A DNA stretch of 57,769 nucleotides from a virus. Below are positions 6,236 through 13,113 of this stretch, piece by piece. Location of the stretch: the IMG/VR virus record IMGVR_UViG_3300006754_000018, positions 1 through 57,769 of that record; one strand, written 5' to 3'. Position 1 is the first letter of the stretch; each line of letters opens with the position of its first letter. The notes below the pieces were generated by a model. The model was not told the origin of the DNA. It did not search any database and saw only the letters and a program-made list of their open reading frames with translations. The position numbers were made by a program, and so were the translations under genes.

Positions 6236-6666
6236 ACGGGTGACAAGTAATCTCGTTCAAATTCCTCTACACTAACATCTGGGATGTCTTTAATCAATCC
6301 TACATTGTTATAAACATCGTAACATATCCAATCTCCATTATACCAAATGTAACCATATTCTGCACCACAATTATCACATCTTTCATAGAACTCTGTGATA
6401 GAATAATCTAACTCAGGAGGACTATCTTCGCTTCTCTCACTATAATATAAGGGACGAGGTTTCCCATCAATTTGTTTCAAATTCCAGTCACTATCTGTCA
6501 GGAGTGATGATATATCACCACCATCGATTAACTCACTAATTGAATCTTTGTCATTATATAAGTGTTCCAAAATAACACCATTGTACTGAGGATAACCATC
6601 CCAGTGACAATAAACAGAGACAATTCCTCCATTTAATTGTAATCCAATTCGTGATCTTGTACCCAT
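6223..6666 (-). CDS. Conserved phage protein (MGTRSRIG family), 147 aa
   Basis: ATG at 6666 with GGAG upstream. The N-terminus MGTRSRIGLQLNGG ... VYCHWDGYPQYNG is a widespread phage motif (from memory; function unassigned). Residues 95-115 carry CDNCG and a later Cys, which could be half of a metal site. No other domain is visible. Single-gene unit ending in the terminator at 6189-6215. Confidence 0.75.
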   Translation of the reverse strand: MGTRSRIGLQLNGGIVSVYCHWDGYPQYNGVILEHLYNDKDSISELIDGGDISSLLTDSDWNLKQIDGKPRPLYYSERSEDSPPELDYSITEFYERCDNCGAEYGYIWYNGDWICYDVYNNVGLIKDIPDVSVEEFERDYLSPVPVK

Positions 6667-6782
6667 GTTTGCTCCAATTAGTAAGTGAAAAAAGGAGGGG
6701 AAGTTCCTTAGTTATTTTACACAATCGTCATGTGTCTGCTTCTAAGTCAGACTAGATTGCAACCCCTATGTGTTACTCTATC

Positions 6783-6902
6783 TTATGAATTACCCTCCAC
6801 ATAAGCATCAATTGCGTCAAGAAGTTCTGCACCAGATTGTGCTTCTTCTAGTGAATATAGAAGGTCTTCTTGTGCTGTTTCAGGAGCGTTTTGCAAGGAC
6901 AT
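6783..6902 (-). CDS. Small hypothetical protein, 39 aa
   Basis: ATG at 6902, TAA at 6783-6785. Begins MSLQNAPETAQEDLLYS and is one acidic helix-rich chain (LEEAQSGAELLDAID). Probably the second gene of the unit starting at 7240. Function unknown. Confidence 0.5.
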   Translation of the reverse strand: MSLQNAPETAQEDLLYSLEEAQSGAELLDAIDAYVEGNS

Positions 6903-6970
6903 TGTAATAAAATAAGCAAGGTGAATTACCCAGTTTAAAGTCATATGATAGGACTAATTGGTCTATTTAA

Positions 6971-7240
6971 TTATAGATTTGCAGGATCAGATTCCATGAG
7001 ATTATTAACAGGTCTGAGTGCAATTCGTTCTGCAATTGCTACAACTAGATCCATTGACATCTCACCATCTAATTGACAAGTTCCGTCAGGTCTTTTGTTA
7101 CCCAATTTGTCACAAATTGCGTCACCAATTACTTCCATCAAAAACTCATTTAGACGAGGAAAATCATCCTCTATGTATGCTATAACTTCTGGTACAAGTA
7201 CATCAGCAAGTTGAGCAAGAGTAGATTCAGATAATGCCAT
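6971..7240 (-). CDS. Conserved cyanophage protein, 89 aa
   Basis: ATG at 7240; begins MALSESTLAQLADVLVPE; helical, with a Cys pair (AICDKLG ... GTCQLDG). A general function is not known to me. First gene behind dyad promoter copy 6, with a 74-base interval. Confidence 0.65.
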   Translation of the reverse strand: MALSESTLAQLADVLVPEVIAYIEDDFPRLNEFLMEVIGDAICDKLGNKRPDGTCQLDGEMSMDLVVAIAERIALRPVNNLMESDPANL

Positions 7241-7313
7241 TGATTGTTAATGAATGGGAGGTGGCGGGTGTTTCCTAACCAGTGTTGGATGTATAACCCC
7301 TGACCACTCTCTT

Positions 7314-7368
7314 ATAATACACGAGTTTGAATGGTTTGGGGAGAAATATGGACACTAATCAAAGTGTC
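7314..7368 (-). promoter_or_regulatory. Dyad-associated promoter, copy 6
   Basis: Minus strand: perfect dyad GACACT-N6-AGTGTC (7351-7368), 31 bases, TATTAT (7314-7319). It drives the 7240 gene. It shares more than the dyad with copies 2 and 4: a C-rich tract midway and an AAGAG following the -10. Confidence 0.6.
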
Positions 7369-7375
7369 ACATGAT

Positions 7376-8290
7376 CTAACGTTTCCAATTCTGTCTTATA
7401 GTAAAGTTTGCATAAGAGAATTGTTTGCGATTAACTAACTTATAAGTTCCATACTTATTAGTCATAACATAACCTTCATGGGTGCATTTATCATCACCAA
7501 TGTAACATTCAACCTCTTCATCTGTTCCAATTCCTGTCATCAATAAGAGTTTAATCTCTCTGATAAAATTATATAGATGGAAGAGATTTGCATGACATCC
7601 TGTCTCTTTTGCAAGATCATTTGGATTCAATTCTCTCTGTTCCCTGATGAACTTATTAACAATAGTCTTGATAACTTCACCTTCTTTCTTATCAGGGAAC
7701 TTAACAAATCTGATTGCAGTTTGAGCAAGTCCAAGTAACAAATCAACAGTGAATGGTGTATAAACTATATTCGCATTTGTTGATAGAAACTTAACCTCTT
7801 CTGCCCTCGCATCTTTATAGTTAAACTCTGCAATCATTGACTGCAAAGTATTACCAACGTACTTAGTATGTGCAGCAAAAACTATATCTTCATCTACATT
7901 CTTATCAAACTTATAGGTAATTGTGTTGGGTGTGTATTCATTACCACCACCAAATCCTATGAAATCACCTTGATAAACTCCCTTAATCCTAGGTAGTTTC
8001 TCATAACATAGATGAAGGATTGATGCAACCGCAGGTGTATCCCCATGATTAACTTCAATGTCATAGTGTGTATAATTGACCTTAATCTTTACCTTATTAA
8101 ATACACTCTTCGTTCCTACAAAAAACTTATTATTCTCTGGATTTATACCCCAAACAACAGCAGGAGCACCGTCATACTTTACTGACAGTTCGCTACTCTT
8201 CTCTCTAAGGAATTGGATGATAGTGTGAGCACCATCTCTACCCTTATTAAGGATTGAATCTTCAGGATGTTCGAGGTGTTTGTTTTTCAT
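7376..8290 (-). CDS. Nucleotidyltransferase-like protein of the DNA/RNA ligase fold (probable DUF6267 family)
   Basis: Start chosen at the ATG 8290 (MKNKHLEHPED), matching relatives I recall; the in-frame GTG at 8314 is upstream of the putative promoter. Length is 304 residues. Visible motifs in the order used by covalent nucleotidyltransferases: KYDG (motif I, Lys 38), GVYQGDFIG (motif III-like), HEGYVM (motif IV-like, near residue 272) and YKLV (motif V-like Lys, near 284). ATP-dependent ligases and RNA ligases form lysyl-AMP at the KxDG lysine. Here the activity and substrate are inferred, not shown. Homologs are usually left unannotated. Confidence 0.7.
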   Translation of the reverse strand: MKNKHLEHPEDSILNKGRDGAHTIIQFLREKSSELSVKYDGAPAVVWGINPENNKFFVGTKSVFNKVKIKVNYTHYDIEVNHGDTPAVASILHLCYEKLPRIKGVYQGDFIGFGGGNEYTPNTITYKFDKNVDEDIVFAAHTKYVGNTLQSMIAEFNYKDARAEEVKFLSTNANIVYTPFTVDLLLGLAQTAIRFVKFPDKKEGEVIKTIVNKFIREQRELNPNDLAKETGCHANLFHLYNFIREIKLLLMTGIGTDEEVECYIGDDKCTHEGYVMTNKYGTYKLVNRKQFSYANFTIRQNWKR

Positions 8291-8296
8291 ACTTAT

Positions 8297-8353
8297 AGTA
8301 TGACACAGAATCACCCAAAAATCAAGCGGTCTTGTGACACTTTGTCAAGTGTC
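8297..8353 (-). promoter_or_regulatory. Dyad-associated promoter, copy 7
   Basis: Minus strand: perfect dyad GACACT-N6-AGTGTC (8336-8353), 33 bases, then CATACT (8297-8302) with an extended TG. Transcription would start at about 8290, the A of the ATG, so the message could be leaderless. The -10 is the weakest part. Confidence 0.45.
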
Positions 8354-8539
8354 TCACTTAACCTGTTGTGTTCCTTTTCTTTTGTTAGTCTGTACTTTCT
8401 TACTTCCCCGATCAAAACAATCTTGTAGTTCCTCAACTGCATCAACGTTTGCTTCATCTTTCTCTTCAGAATAGAAGAACAGTGCTTCACTCAAGAGGTT
8501 GTATTGTTGGTTGGTTAGTTTTAAATTAAGTTGGTACAT
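8354..8539 (-). CDS. Hypothetical protein, 61 aa
   Basis: ATG at 8539 shares a base with the stop of the oxygenase gene (TAATG). Begins MYQLNLKLTNQQYNLLSE, and ends in a basic Lys/Arg/Gln tail. No family recognised. Confidence 0.6.
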   Translation of the reverse strand: MYQLNLKLTNQQYNLLSEALFFYSEEKDEANVDAVEELQDCFDRGSKKVQTNKRKGTQQVK

Positions 8540-9144
8540 TACTTCAATGGAATGTTAAATGCCATAATAGTTCTTCTCACCTCTGATTGATTATTTGGTG
8601 CCTCATGTAATAACATAGAAGGGAACATAAGTATATCTCCCTCCTCAACTTGAGGTGTTGCATCTGAATAAAATCCAGTCCAAGGATCAACATAAGGTGA
8701 GTAGAATTTAGCGCCTAAATGATAGTTTGGATCAAATTCAAGATACAAACAACATGACACATTTCCTACTCCATGATTATGAGCACCATGATAGTGCCCA
8801 TTATCATAACTTTGTGACCATAATTGCCAAGGTGATTCTTTAGGAGTACATAGTAAATGTTTTCTCTCTTCTGAATCATAACCCATTGGAGGTGGAACTA
8901 ATATATCACCTTGATTAAAGATGTCATTAAAATCATCTTTAAGGATGTCTATCCAGTCTTCAAAGTAACTAGGATTGCCCTTTTCAGTATAGAAATCAGT
9001 ATGAACTGTATCTCCAGATTGTAACACACCATCATCAGAAAAGTCAAGTAGTGACAACAATTTGGGTTTCTTTTCCTCCCAATTTGTTATACTATACTTA
9101 AAAATGTTGATTTGAAATATAGGTGCAAGTGAAATTTGATTCAT
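8539..9144 (-). CDS. 2OG-Fe(II) oxygenase-like protein, 201 aa
   Basis: Double-stranded beta-helix pattern of the phage 2-oxoglutarate/iron oxygenase group (TIGR02466-like). Metal ligands: HxH in YHGAHNHG and the distal His in FPSMLLHEAP; the 2OG-binding Arg follows in VRRTIMAFNI. The substrate is unknown. ATG at 9144 overlaps the upstream TGA (ATGA). One of eleven such proteins in the window. Confidence 0.8.
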   Translation of the reverse strand: MNQISLAPIFQINIFKYSITNWEEKKPKLLSLLDFSDDGVLQSGDTVHTDFYTEKGNPSYFEDWIDILKDDFNDIFNQGDILVPPPMGYDSEERKHLLCTPKESPWQLWSQSYDNGHYHGAHNHGVGNVSCCLYLEFDPNYHLGAKFYSPYVDPWTGFYSDATPQVEEGDILMFPSMLLHEAPNNQSEVRRTIMAFNIPLK

Positions 9145-9299
9145 TTCTTTTTCCTCTGTATCCTATCTTTTTTTCTTAATGGTGTCTTTCTACCAGTCTT
9201 TAATTCTTTCTTCAACTGTCTAAGGTACTTCAAGTGTCGTTTGAGTGGATAAACCATAGACTCTAAATCTTTTTGAGTCCGTTTATCATCTCTATTCAC
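9141..9299 (-). CDS. Small very basic protein, 52 aa (GTG start)
   Basis: A GTG at 9299 follows the stop of the gene upstream by one base, and the TGA overlaps the next ATG. An internal ATG at 9257 would give 38 residues. The product (NRDDKRTQKDLESMVYPLKR at the start, ending KKDRIQRKKK) is about 40% Lys/Arg. It could bind nucleic acid or another protein's acidic surface; no family assigned. Confidence 0.55.
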   Translation of the reverse strand: MNRDDKRTQKDLESMVYPLKRHLKYLRQLKKELKTGRKTPLRKKDRIQRKKK

Positions 9300-9300
9300 A

Positions 9301-9528
9301 TTACTCTATTTCCTCCCATATAATGTTACTTAGGTCATCAATCTTCCAGTCAGTAATATCATCCATAAAGAACCAATGAGGTTGTTGTTCCTCATCAACT
9401 GTCATTTCTGACAGTATTGCTTCAGCATCTTCTAGTCTCAATTCATTAACTAATTCTTCCATTCGCTGTGCATATTGTGTCTCCACATTGTTAATGCAAT
9501 TGTCACGAATCTTGTCAATTTGTTTCAT
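9301..9528 (-). CDS. Hypothetical acidic protein, 75 aa
   Basis: ATG at 9528, one base after the stop of the membrane protein upstream. The in-frame extension to 9609 overlaps that gene and is not needed. Begins MKQIDKIRDNCINNVETQ; helical with a Trp-rich acidic end (PHWFFMDDITDWKIDD). Function unknown. Confidence 0.6.
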   Translation of the reverse strand: MKQIDKIRDNCINNVETQYAQRMEELVNELRLEDAEAILSEMTVDEEQQPHWFFMDDITDWKIDDLSNIIWEEIE

Positions 9529-9529
9529 G

Positions 9530-9697
9530 TTACTGAATAAGTTTGGATGGACGTTGTTGTAATTTAAAGTAAGTTTCTTGCTTAGTGTAAGAAGAACCAT
9601 TGTAATCACTGTTACCTACATTAACAAATACTGTCAATACTATTGCAATCATTGTTAATGAGGCAAACCAGATTACACTTGAATTGTTGTTATCCAT
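9530..9697 (-). CDS. Small single-pass membrane protein, 55 aa
   Basis: ATG at 9697 directly follows the TGA of the upstream gene; TAA at 9530-9532. MDNNNSSVIWFASLTMIA starts a hydrophobic segment (residues 8-27) followed by a polar, Tyr/Gln-rich tail. No family recognised. Tight packing between two genes supports it. Confidence 0.6.
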   Translation of the reverse strand: MDNNNSSVIWFASLTMIAIVLTVFVNVGNSDYNGSSYTKQETYFKLQQRPSKLIQ

Positions 9698-9913
9698 TCA
9701 CTCTACCTTCCAGTGTTCATTACCATTAACGGGAACCCAAAAATAGTATTCCCTTGTTAATGCTTTGAGGTTGATATATTTAATACCATCCTTAATCTGT
9801 TCATTTATGACAGTACATGTATGGAATTTATCCATCATGTTTGTAAAACGATCCTCTGCACTATTTGTTAGTGGAGTCACGCAAACTCGTTTGGTTTTAG
9901 TCTTAACTGTCAT
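9698..9913 (-). CDS. Hypothetical protein, 71 aa
   Basis: I chose the ATG at 9913 (MTVKTKTKRVCVTPL); a longer start at 9928 is possible. Ends YFWVPVNGNEHWKVE; the NGNEHWKV ending resembles other small cyanophage proteins I recall. First gene behind dyad promoter copy 8; operon 9913-8354. Confidence 0.6.
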   Translation of the reverse strand: MTVKTKTKRVCVTPLTNSAEDRFTNMMDKFHTCTVINEQIKDGIKYINLKALTREYYFWVPVNGNEHWKVE

Positions 9914-9935
9914 CAATGAACCTGACACTGTATAT

Positions 9936-9990
9936 ACATTAACACAGATTCAGTACAATGGAAATGTTATGTGACAGTTTCTTAACCGTC
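9936..9990 (-). promoter_or_regulatory. Dyad-associated promoter, copy 8 (weak -10)
   Basis: Minus strand: GACGGT-N6-ACTGTC (9973-9990, overlapping the helicase stop codon), 31 bases, TAATGT (9936-9941) with an extended TG. TATATA five bases further downstream is an alternative -10. Confidence 0.4.
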
Positions 9991-11218
9991 ATTTTCTAAC
10001 TTGACTTACTACTGGTTCTCCTTTATCAAAGATAGTATTAACGACAGTTTGTAACCTTCTCTCTGTACTTATACCAACGTTATTATACACTGGTACGAAC
10101 ATTTTACCAAATGGTTTCTTATAATTATCGAAATCACATGGTTTTAAGTTACCACTATCAATGTTCTTGATGTCCTCTTTATGTAGTCTAATTACACGAC
10201 CTATAGTTTGGGTCATGGTAATATAGTCAAGGTTTCTCATAAGAATACATGCAGTTAATCCACTGACACTAATACCTTCAGAGAGAATTGAGTGGTGAAA
10301 CATGATAAACTTCTTATCAGGATTTGCACCCCATTCATTCATAATCTTGAAGAACTTATCCCTAGAAACTTTAACTCCGTTGATGATTGCACCATACTTA
10401 GATGTTATCCACAGTACATTATATTTCAATGCGTGACATTTAAGTTGGAAGTCAGTTTGTGTGAGTAAGTTACTAATATCTCTAGTAGATTTCGCAGTAA
10501 CTAACACTTTATCCATGTTATCTTGTGTCTTCAAGACATCAATTAACATCTGATTATCCCTGACATGAGTATCACCAATGTGGTCAGAATACTTCATTGA
10601 TTTAACTTGAGGTGGTATAATATACCCCTCATTGATAAGTCTTGGTGCAGGAACTTGTACTATTTCTTTACCAAATATCGGTTCAAAGTTCATCCCTACT
10701 TTATTAGGAGTGAGGGAATGTTTAGGAGTTGCAGTAAAGAAGTAACAACGATTTGACTTCTCTGATAGAGTCTGAACTGGTTCAATAAAGTTTCTTTGAA
10801 CACTGTTATGTGACTCATCAAAGTATATTGTATCAACATCAATGTATGACTCCACTATTCTCCTAAGAGAATGATATGTGGTAAAGATTAACTTATGTCC
10901 TCTAGTTCCTTTGTTCCAGAAATATATCTCTTCAACTTTTGTAGTAGATTGATGATTAGTCTCTCCACTATGTACATGCAAAACAGACACATTCTTGAGA
11001 ACTTTCAAGAATTCAGTAGAAAGTTGTTCTGCAAGTAGGATGCGAGGTGCAACAACTACAATTGTTTTGTTACTCCCAGATCCCAAATTAAATAGGATAC
11101 GTTCTGCATCCTTTATCATACATAGAGTCTTTCCACCACCAGTAGGGACTATGATTTGTCCCTTGTTAGTGTGTCGCATGACCTCTATGACTTCTTTTTG
11201 GTGTGTTCTAAGAGTCAT
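9989..11218 (-). CDS. Superfamily 2 DNA helicase (UvsW-like DExH), 409 aa
   Basis: Motifs in order: Q-motif Gln 7, Walker A PTGGGKT (residues 25-31), DESH box (134-137), motif III TATP (162-165), and motif VI-like QTIGRVIR in the C-terminal RecA domain. The layout matches type-III-restriction/UvsW helicases; T4 UvsW has about 500 residues, so this is a compact relative. Expected role: ATP-driven branch migration or strand separation in recombination-dependent replication. The exact T4 orthology is uncertain. Its promoter is dyad copy 9, 24 bases upstream. Confidence 0.8.
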   Translation of the reverse strand: MTLRTHQKEVIEVMRHTNKGQIIVPTGGGKTLCMIKDAERILFNLGSGSNKTIVVVAPRILLAEQLSTEFLKVLKNVSVLHVHSGETNHQSTTKVEEIYFWNKGTRGHKLIFTTYHSLRRIVESYIDVDTIYFDESHNSVQRNFIEPVQTLSEKSNRCYFFTATPKHSLTPNKVGMNFEPIFGKEIVQVPAPRLINEGYIIPPQVKSMKYSDHIGDTHVRDNQMLIDVLKTQDNMDKVLVTAKSTRDISNLLTQTDFQLKCHALKYNVLWITSKYGAIINGVKVSRDKFFKIMNEWGANPDKKFIMFHHSILSEGISVSGLTACILMRNLDYITMTQTIGRVIRLHKEDIKNIDSGNLKPCDFDNYKKPFGKMFVPVYNNVGISTERRLQTVVNTIFDKGEPVVSQVRK

Positions 11219-11241
11219 TAAGTCTTTCGATCAATAGAATA

Positions 11242-11297
11242 ATTATAAACTAAAAAACCCCCTAGTAGGGGGTTTGGGGGACAGTTCAGAGTTCGTC
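11242..11297 (-). promoter_or_regulatory. Dyad-associated promoter, copy 9
   Basis: Minus strand: proximal half-site ACTGTC (11280-11285), 32 bases holding an intrinsic terminator, TATAAT (11242-11247). The distal half (GACGAA) is degenerate. It drives the helicase. Confidence 0.55.
11252..11277 (-). terminator. Intrinsic terminator of the 11522 gene
   Basis: Minus strand: an A/C-rich half pairs with GGGGGTTT-type sequence (AACCCCCT/AGGGGGTT) and runs into six T. It lies between dyad and -10 of the helicase promoter. Confidence 0.8.
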
Positions 11298-11522
11298 CAT
11301 CATCTCAACCATTTCATCATGGTTGATAGTAGGATTGTCCCACTTAACCCCGTCGCCAGTGGTGGGCATTCCACCGTTCAACATACATCTGATGAACTTG
11401 ACGTAAGGGGTCTCGTCTTCGGGACAAAACTTGACACATGCCTTAGCGGTGTTGTACAAAAACTCATCATTGCCAATCCAGAGAGAAGCGTTCCAAGTCT
11501 CGTAGTTTTCCCAACCGTTCAT
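11286..11522 (-). CDS. NYETWN-family protein (DUF7249-like), 78 aa
   Basis: Begins MNGWENYETWNASLWIGND, a motif found in many phages and some plastid/bacterial proteins (from memory) without a known activity. Three Cys follow in a helical part (KACVKFC, IRCML). Single-gene unit between dyad promoter copy 10 and the terminator at 11252-11277. Confidence 0.75.
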   Translation of the reverse strand: MNGWENYETWNASLWIGNDEFLYNTAKACVKFCPEDETPYVKFIRCMLNGGMPTTGDGVKWDNPTINHDEMVEMMDEL

Positions 11523-11547
11523 GGAGTCTCGTCGTATGTACCCCTGT

Positions 11548-11603
11548 ATTATGGCATAAAAAACCCCCTTGTGGGGGGTTTATGTGACACTATCAGAACT
11601 GGT
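11548..11603 (-). promoter_or_regulatory. Dyad-associated promoter, copy 10
   Basis: Minus strand: ACCAGT-N6-AGTGTC (11586-11603, overlapping the preceding stop), 32 bases with a terminator, CATAAT (11548-11553). It drives the 11522 gene. Confidence 0.6.
11557..11581 (-). terminator. Intrinsic terminator of the 11733 gene
   Basis: Minus strand: stem AACCCCC/GGGGGTT (11562-11568 with 11574-11580) followed by T residues, 12 bases after the stop at 11593. Confidence 0.8.
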
Positions 11604-11733
11604 TGAGTAGTTTGAGTGTGTCTGCATCAAATTTCTCTCTCACACCCGATGTAGGTAACCAGTCCTCTTCATTTGATTCTGTTAATGTTTCCCATGAATC
11701 ATCATTGTGAGGTAGGAACTCAAAATCTTCCAT
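11593..11733 (-). CDS. Conserved-looking protein; 46 aa from the first ATG, frame open for 99 codons
   Basis: The first ATG (11733) gives MEDFEFLPHNDDSWETL ... to the TGA at 11593. The same frame stays open upstream with protein-like sequence (CYINNGETNKGKDLFPLF, then HLGEYSLSFVSPHLYSLKY) but without ATG, GTG or TTG. It reaches ATA at 11892, exactly where ATGA overlap with the upstream stop would be expected if that TAA were TGA. The gene is therefore either truncated by start loss or initiates at AUA. Dyad promoter copy 11 would produce a message starting within this frame. Confidence 0.55.
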   Translation of the reverse strand: MEDFEFLPHNDDSWETLTESNEEDWLPTSGVREKFDADTLKLLNQF

Positions 11734-11844
11734 AATATACTTCAAAGAATATAGGTGAGGAGAAACAAAACTAAGGGAGTATTCACCGAGGTGACCACTG
11801 AATAGGGGGAATAAATCCTTGCCCTTGTTTGTTTCTCCATTATT

Positions 11845-11901
11845 AATATAACAGATGTTACCTAATAATGCAAGTGGGGTTGTGACACTTATCCAACTGG
11901 T
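11845..11901 (-). promoter_or_regulatory. Dyad-associated promoter, copy 11
   Basis: Minus strand: ACCAGT-N6-AGTGTC (11884-11901, overlapping the stop at 11889), 33 bases, TATATT (11845-11850). No terminator in the spacer. It would transcribe the 11733 gene. Confidence 0.5.
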
Positions 11902-12176
11902 GGTTCGCCTGGTTGTGCTGCTACCTGTCCTTCTAGATCAAACTTAGATGCAGCAGTATTTGATGCGTCAAGTTGATTGATTACTGCCCATGCTGCTTTA
12001 ATATCTTCTTGTTGTTTGAATAAAGCAGAATTTAACAATCCTTCCAAAGATGATATTCTCTCATCCATATTACCAACAGTTTGTGATAATACCTTCACTT
12101 GTTTGCGAAGACTATCAATACCTTGTAATTTTGCGTCTAGATTTGCTTCAGGGGAAGCAAGTGTTTCGTATGCCAT
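11889..12176 (-). CDS. Conserved cyanophage protein with coiled coil, 95 aa
   Basis: ATG at 12176, 20 bases from a late promoter octamer, so probably a late (virion or assembly) protein. Residues 15-75 are heptad-like (QGIDSLRKQVKVLSQTVGN); the C-terminus is Pro/Gly-rich (QPGEPPVG). Function unknown; a small structural protein is the likeliest guess. Confidence 0.65.
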   Translation of the reverse strand: MAYETLASPEANLDAKLQGIDSLRKQVKVLSQTVGNMDERISSLEGLLNSALFKQQEDIKAAWAVINQLDASNTAASKFDLEGQVAAQPGEPPVG

Positions 12177-12195
12177 AACTAATCTTTAACTGATC

Positions 12196-12203
12196 TATTT
12201 ATT
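12196..12203 (-). promoter_or_regulatory. Late promoter AATAAATA
   Basis: Exact match to the NATAAATA late element described for marine T4-like cyanophages, 20 bases upstream of the 12176 ATG, within the end of the preceding gene. Confidence 0.6.
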
Positions 12204-12420
12204 GTGTAAGTTGTATGAATTTAGATGCGGATACTATTAACATAAAGGATAACATTGCCACTACATCATATGCTTTAGTTCTTACAAAGAATGGTATGCT
12301 TAATAAGCATGCTATTGCATGTAACATTGTACCATAAAATACATTTACATGCAATACAATAAAATAGGCAGATACGACCAAAACTGATCCTATCTGCCTA
12401 CTAATCGTCACTGTTCTCAT
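12199..12420 (-). CDS. Small integral membrane protein, 73 aa
   Basis: Begins MRTVTISRQIGSVLVVSAYF. Two or three hydrophobic segments (about 9-28, 31-47 and 52-67) cover most of the chain. No family recognised. The stop is close to the late promoter of the next gene. Confidence 0.6.
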   Translation of the reverse strand: MRTVTISRQIGSVLVVSAYFIVLHVNVFYGTMLHAIACLLSIPFFVRTKAYDVVAMLSFMLIVSASKFIQLTQ

Positions 12421-12422
12421 TA

Positions 12423-12611
12423 TTAATTGCCAGGAGGTGGTGCGTACATTTCAACAAGTAACCAATCATACTTATCAACCTTTGATTTACATGAAGGACA
12501 CTGAATTGAAGTCCAATCAAAATGATATATTTGATTTGTTACTTTACATATAGGGCAGGTAATTGGTTTCCCTTCTTTACCTGCCCTTGTGTGTTTTGTT
12601 ACTTTCTGCAT
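12423..12611 (-). CDS. Small zinc-ribbon protein, 62 aa
   Basis: Two CxxC knuckles, CPIC (Cys 19/22) and CPSC (Cys 38/41), spaced by 15 residues, are typical of a zinc ribbon. The basic N-terminus KHTRAGKEGK would fit nucleic-acid or polymerase contact, but this is inference. Ends with Pro-rich APPPGN. Packed between its neighbours with gaps of two to four bases. Confidence 0.7.
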   Translation of the reverse strand: MQKVTKHTRAGKEGKPITCPICKVTNQIYHFDWTSIQCPSCKSKVDKYDWLLVEMYAPPPGN

Positions 12612-12615
12612 ACAA

Positions 12616-13041
12616 TCACCTTAAGTAGAGATAACCACCTGCCCAGTCACAATTGGCAAGCATTGAATCACGTTGTCTGATGATTCGCATGTCATATCTA
12701 ACATGTTTCGCAGGTGATTTCCAAGAAGCAGGTTTATAAACTTCACCAGTCTCCTTATCAACAAAAGCATGAACACTTCCAACCCGACCATCATCAACCT
12801 GTACAATCTTATGATATTTCCTACCACTCTGGATGTGAAATTCCATATTAGATTCACCATCCTGTAACTTCTGGATTCTCTCCTCTAAGTATGGTGATGG
12901 TTCTCTTGAATTAGATCTCATTGCAGATCTTAATGAATAACCTCTATACTGTTCTTCAAGAGCAACACAGAGATCATTAGTCCATCTTAATACTCGTACT
13001 TTCATTTCTGCTTTAGCAGTGAGTGTGGATAATGATGTCAT
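12616..13041 (-). CDS. Conserved phage protein (DUF7717-like), 141 aa
   Basis: Residues 85-118 carry the characteristic HAFVDKETGEVYKPASWK followed by PAKHVRYD, seen in many unrelated phages (recalled as DUF7717; function unknown). The N-terminal half is helical with an Arg-rich YSLRSAMRSNSR stretch. The C-terminus is GGYLYLR. Confidence 0.75.
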   Translation of the reverse strand: MTSLSTLTAKAEMKVRVLRWTNDLCVALEEQYRGYSLRSAMRSNSREPSPYLEERIQKLQDGESNMEFHIQSGRKYHKIVQVDDGRVGSVHAFVDKETGEVYKPASWKSPAKHVRYDMRIIRQRDSMLANCDWAGGYLYLR

Positions 13042-13113
13042 AAGTCATTTTCTTGATTACTTTATTAGTATAACCCATATTCTAGGGTTGTGACAATACT
13101 ATGTGCCACTTAA

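Noticed and set aside
13050-13100. Twelfth copy of the dyad promoter (ATTGTCACA near the 13041 gene)
   Set aside because: The distal half-site is missing and the nearest -10-like TATACT is only about 19 bases away instead of 31-33.
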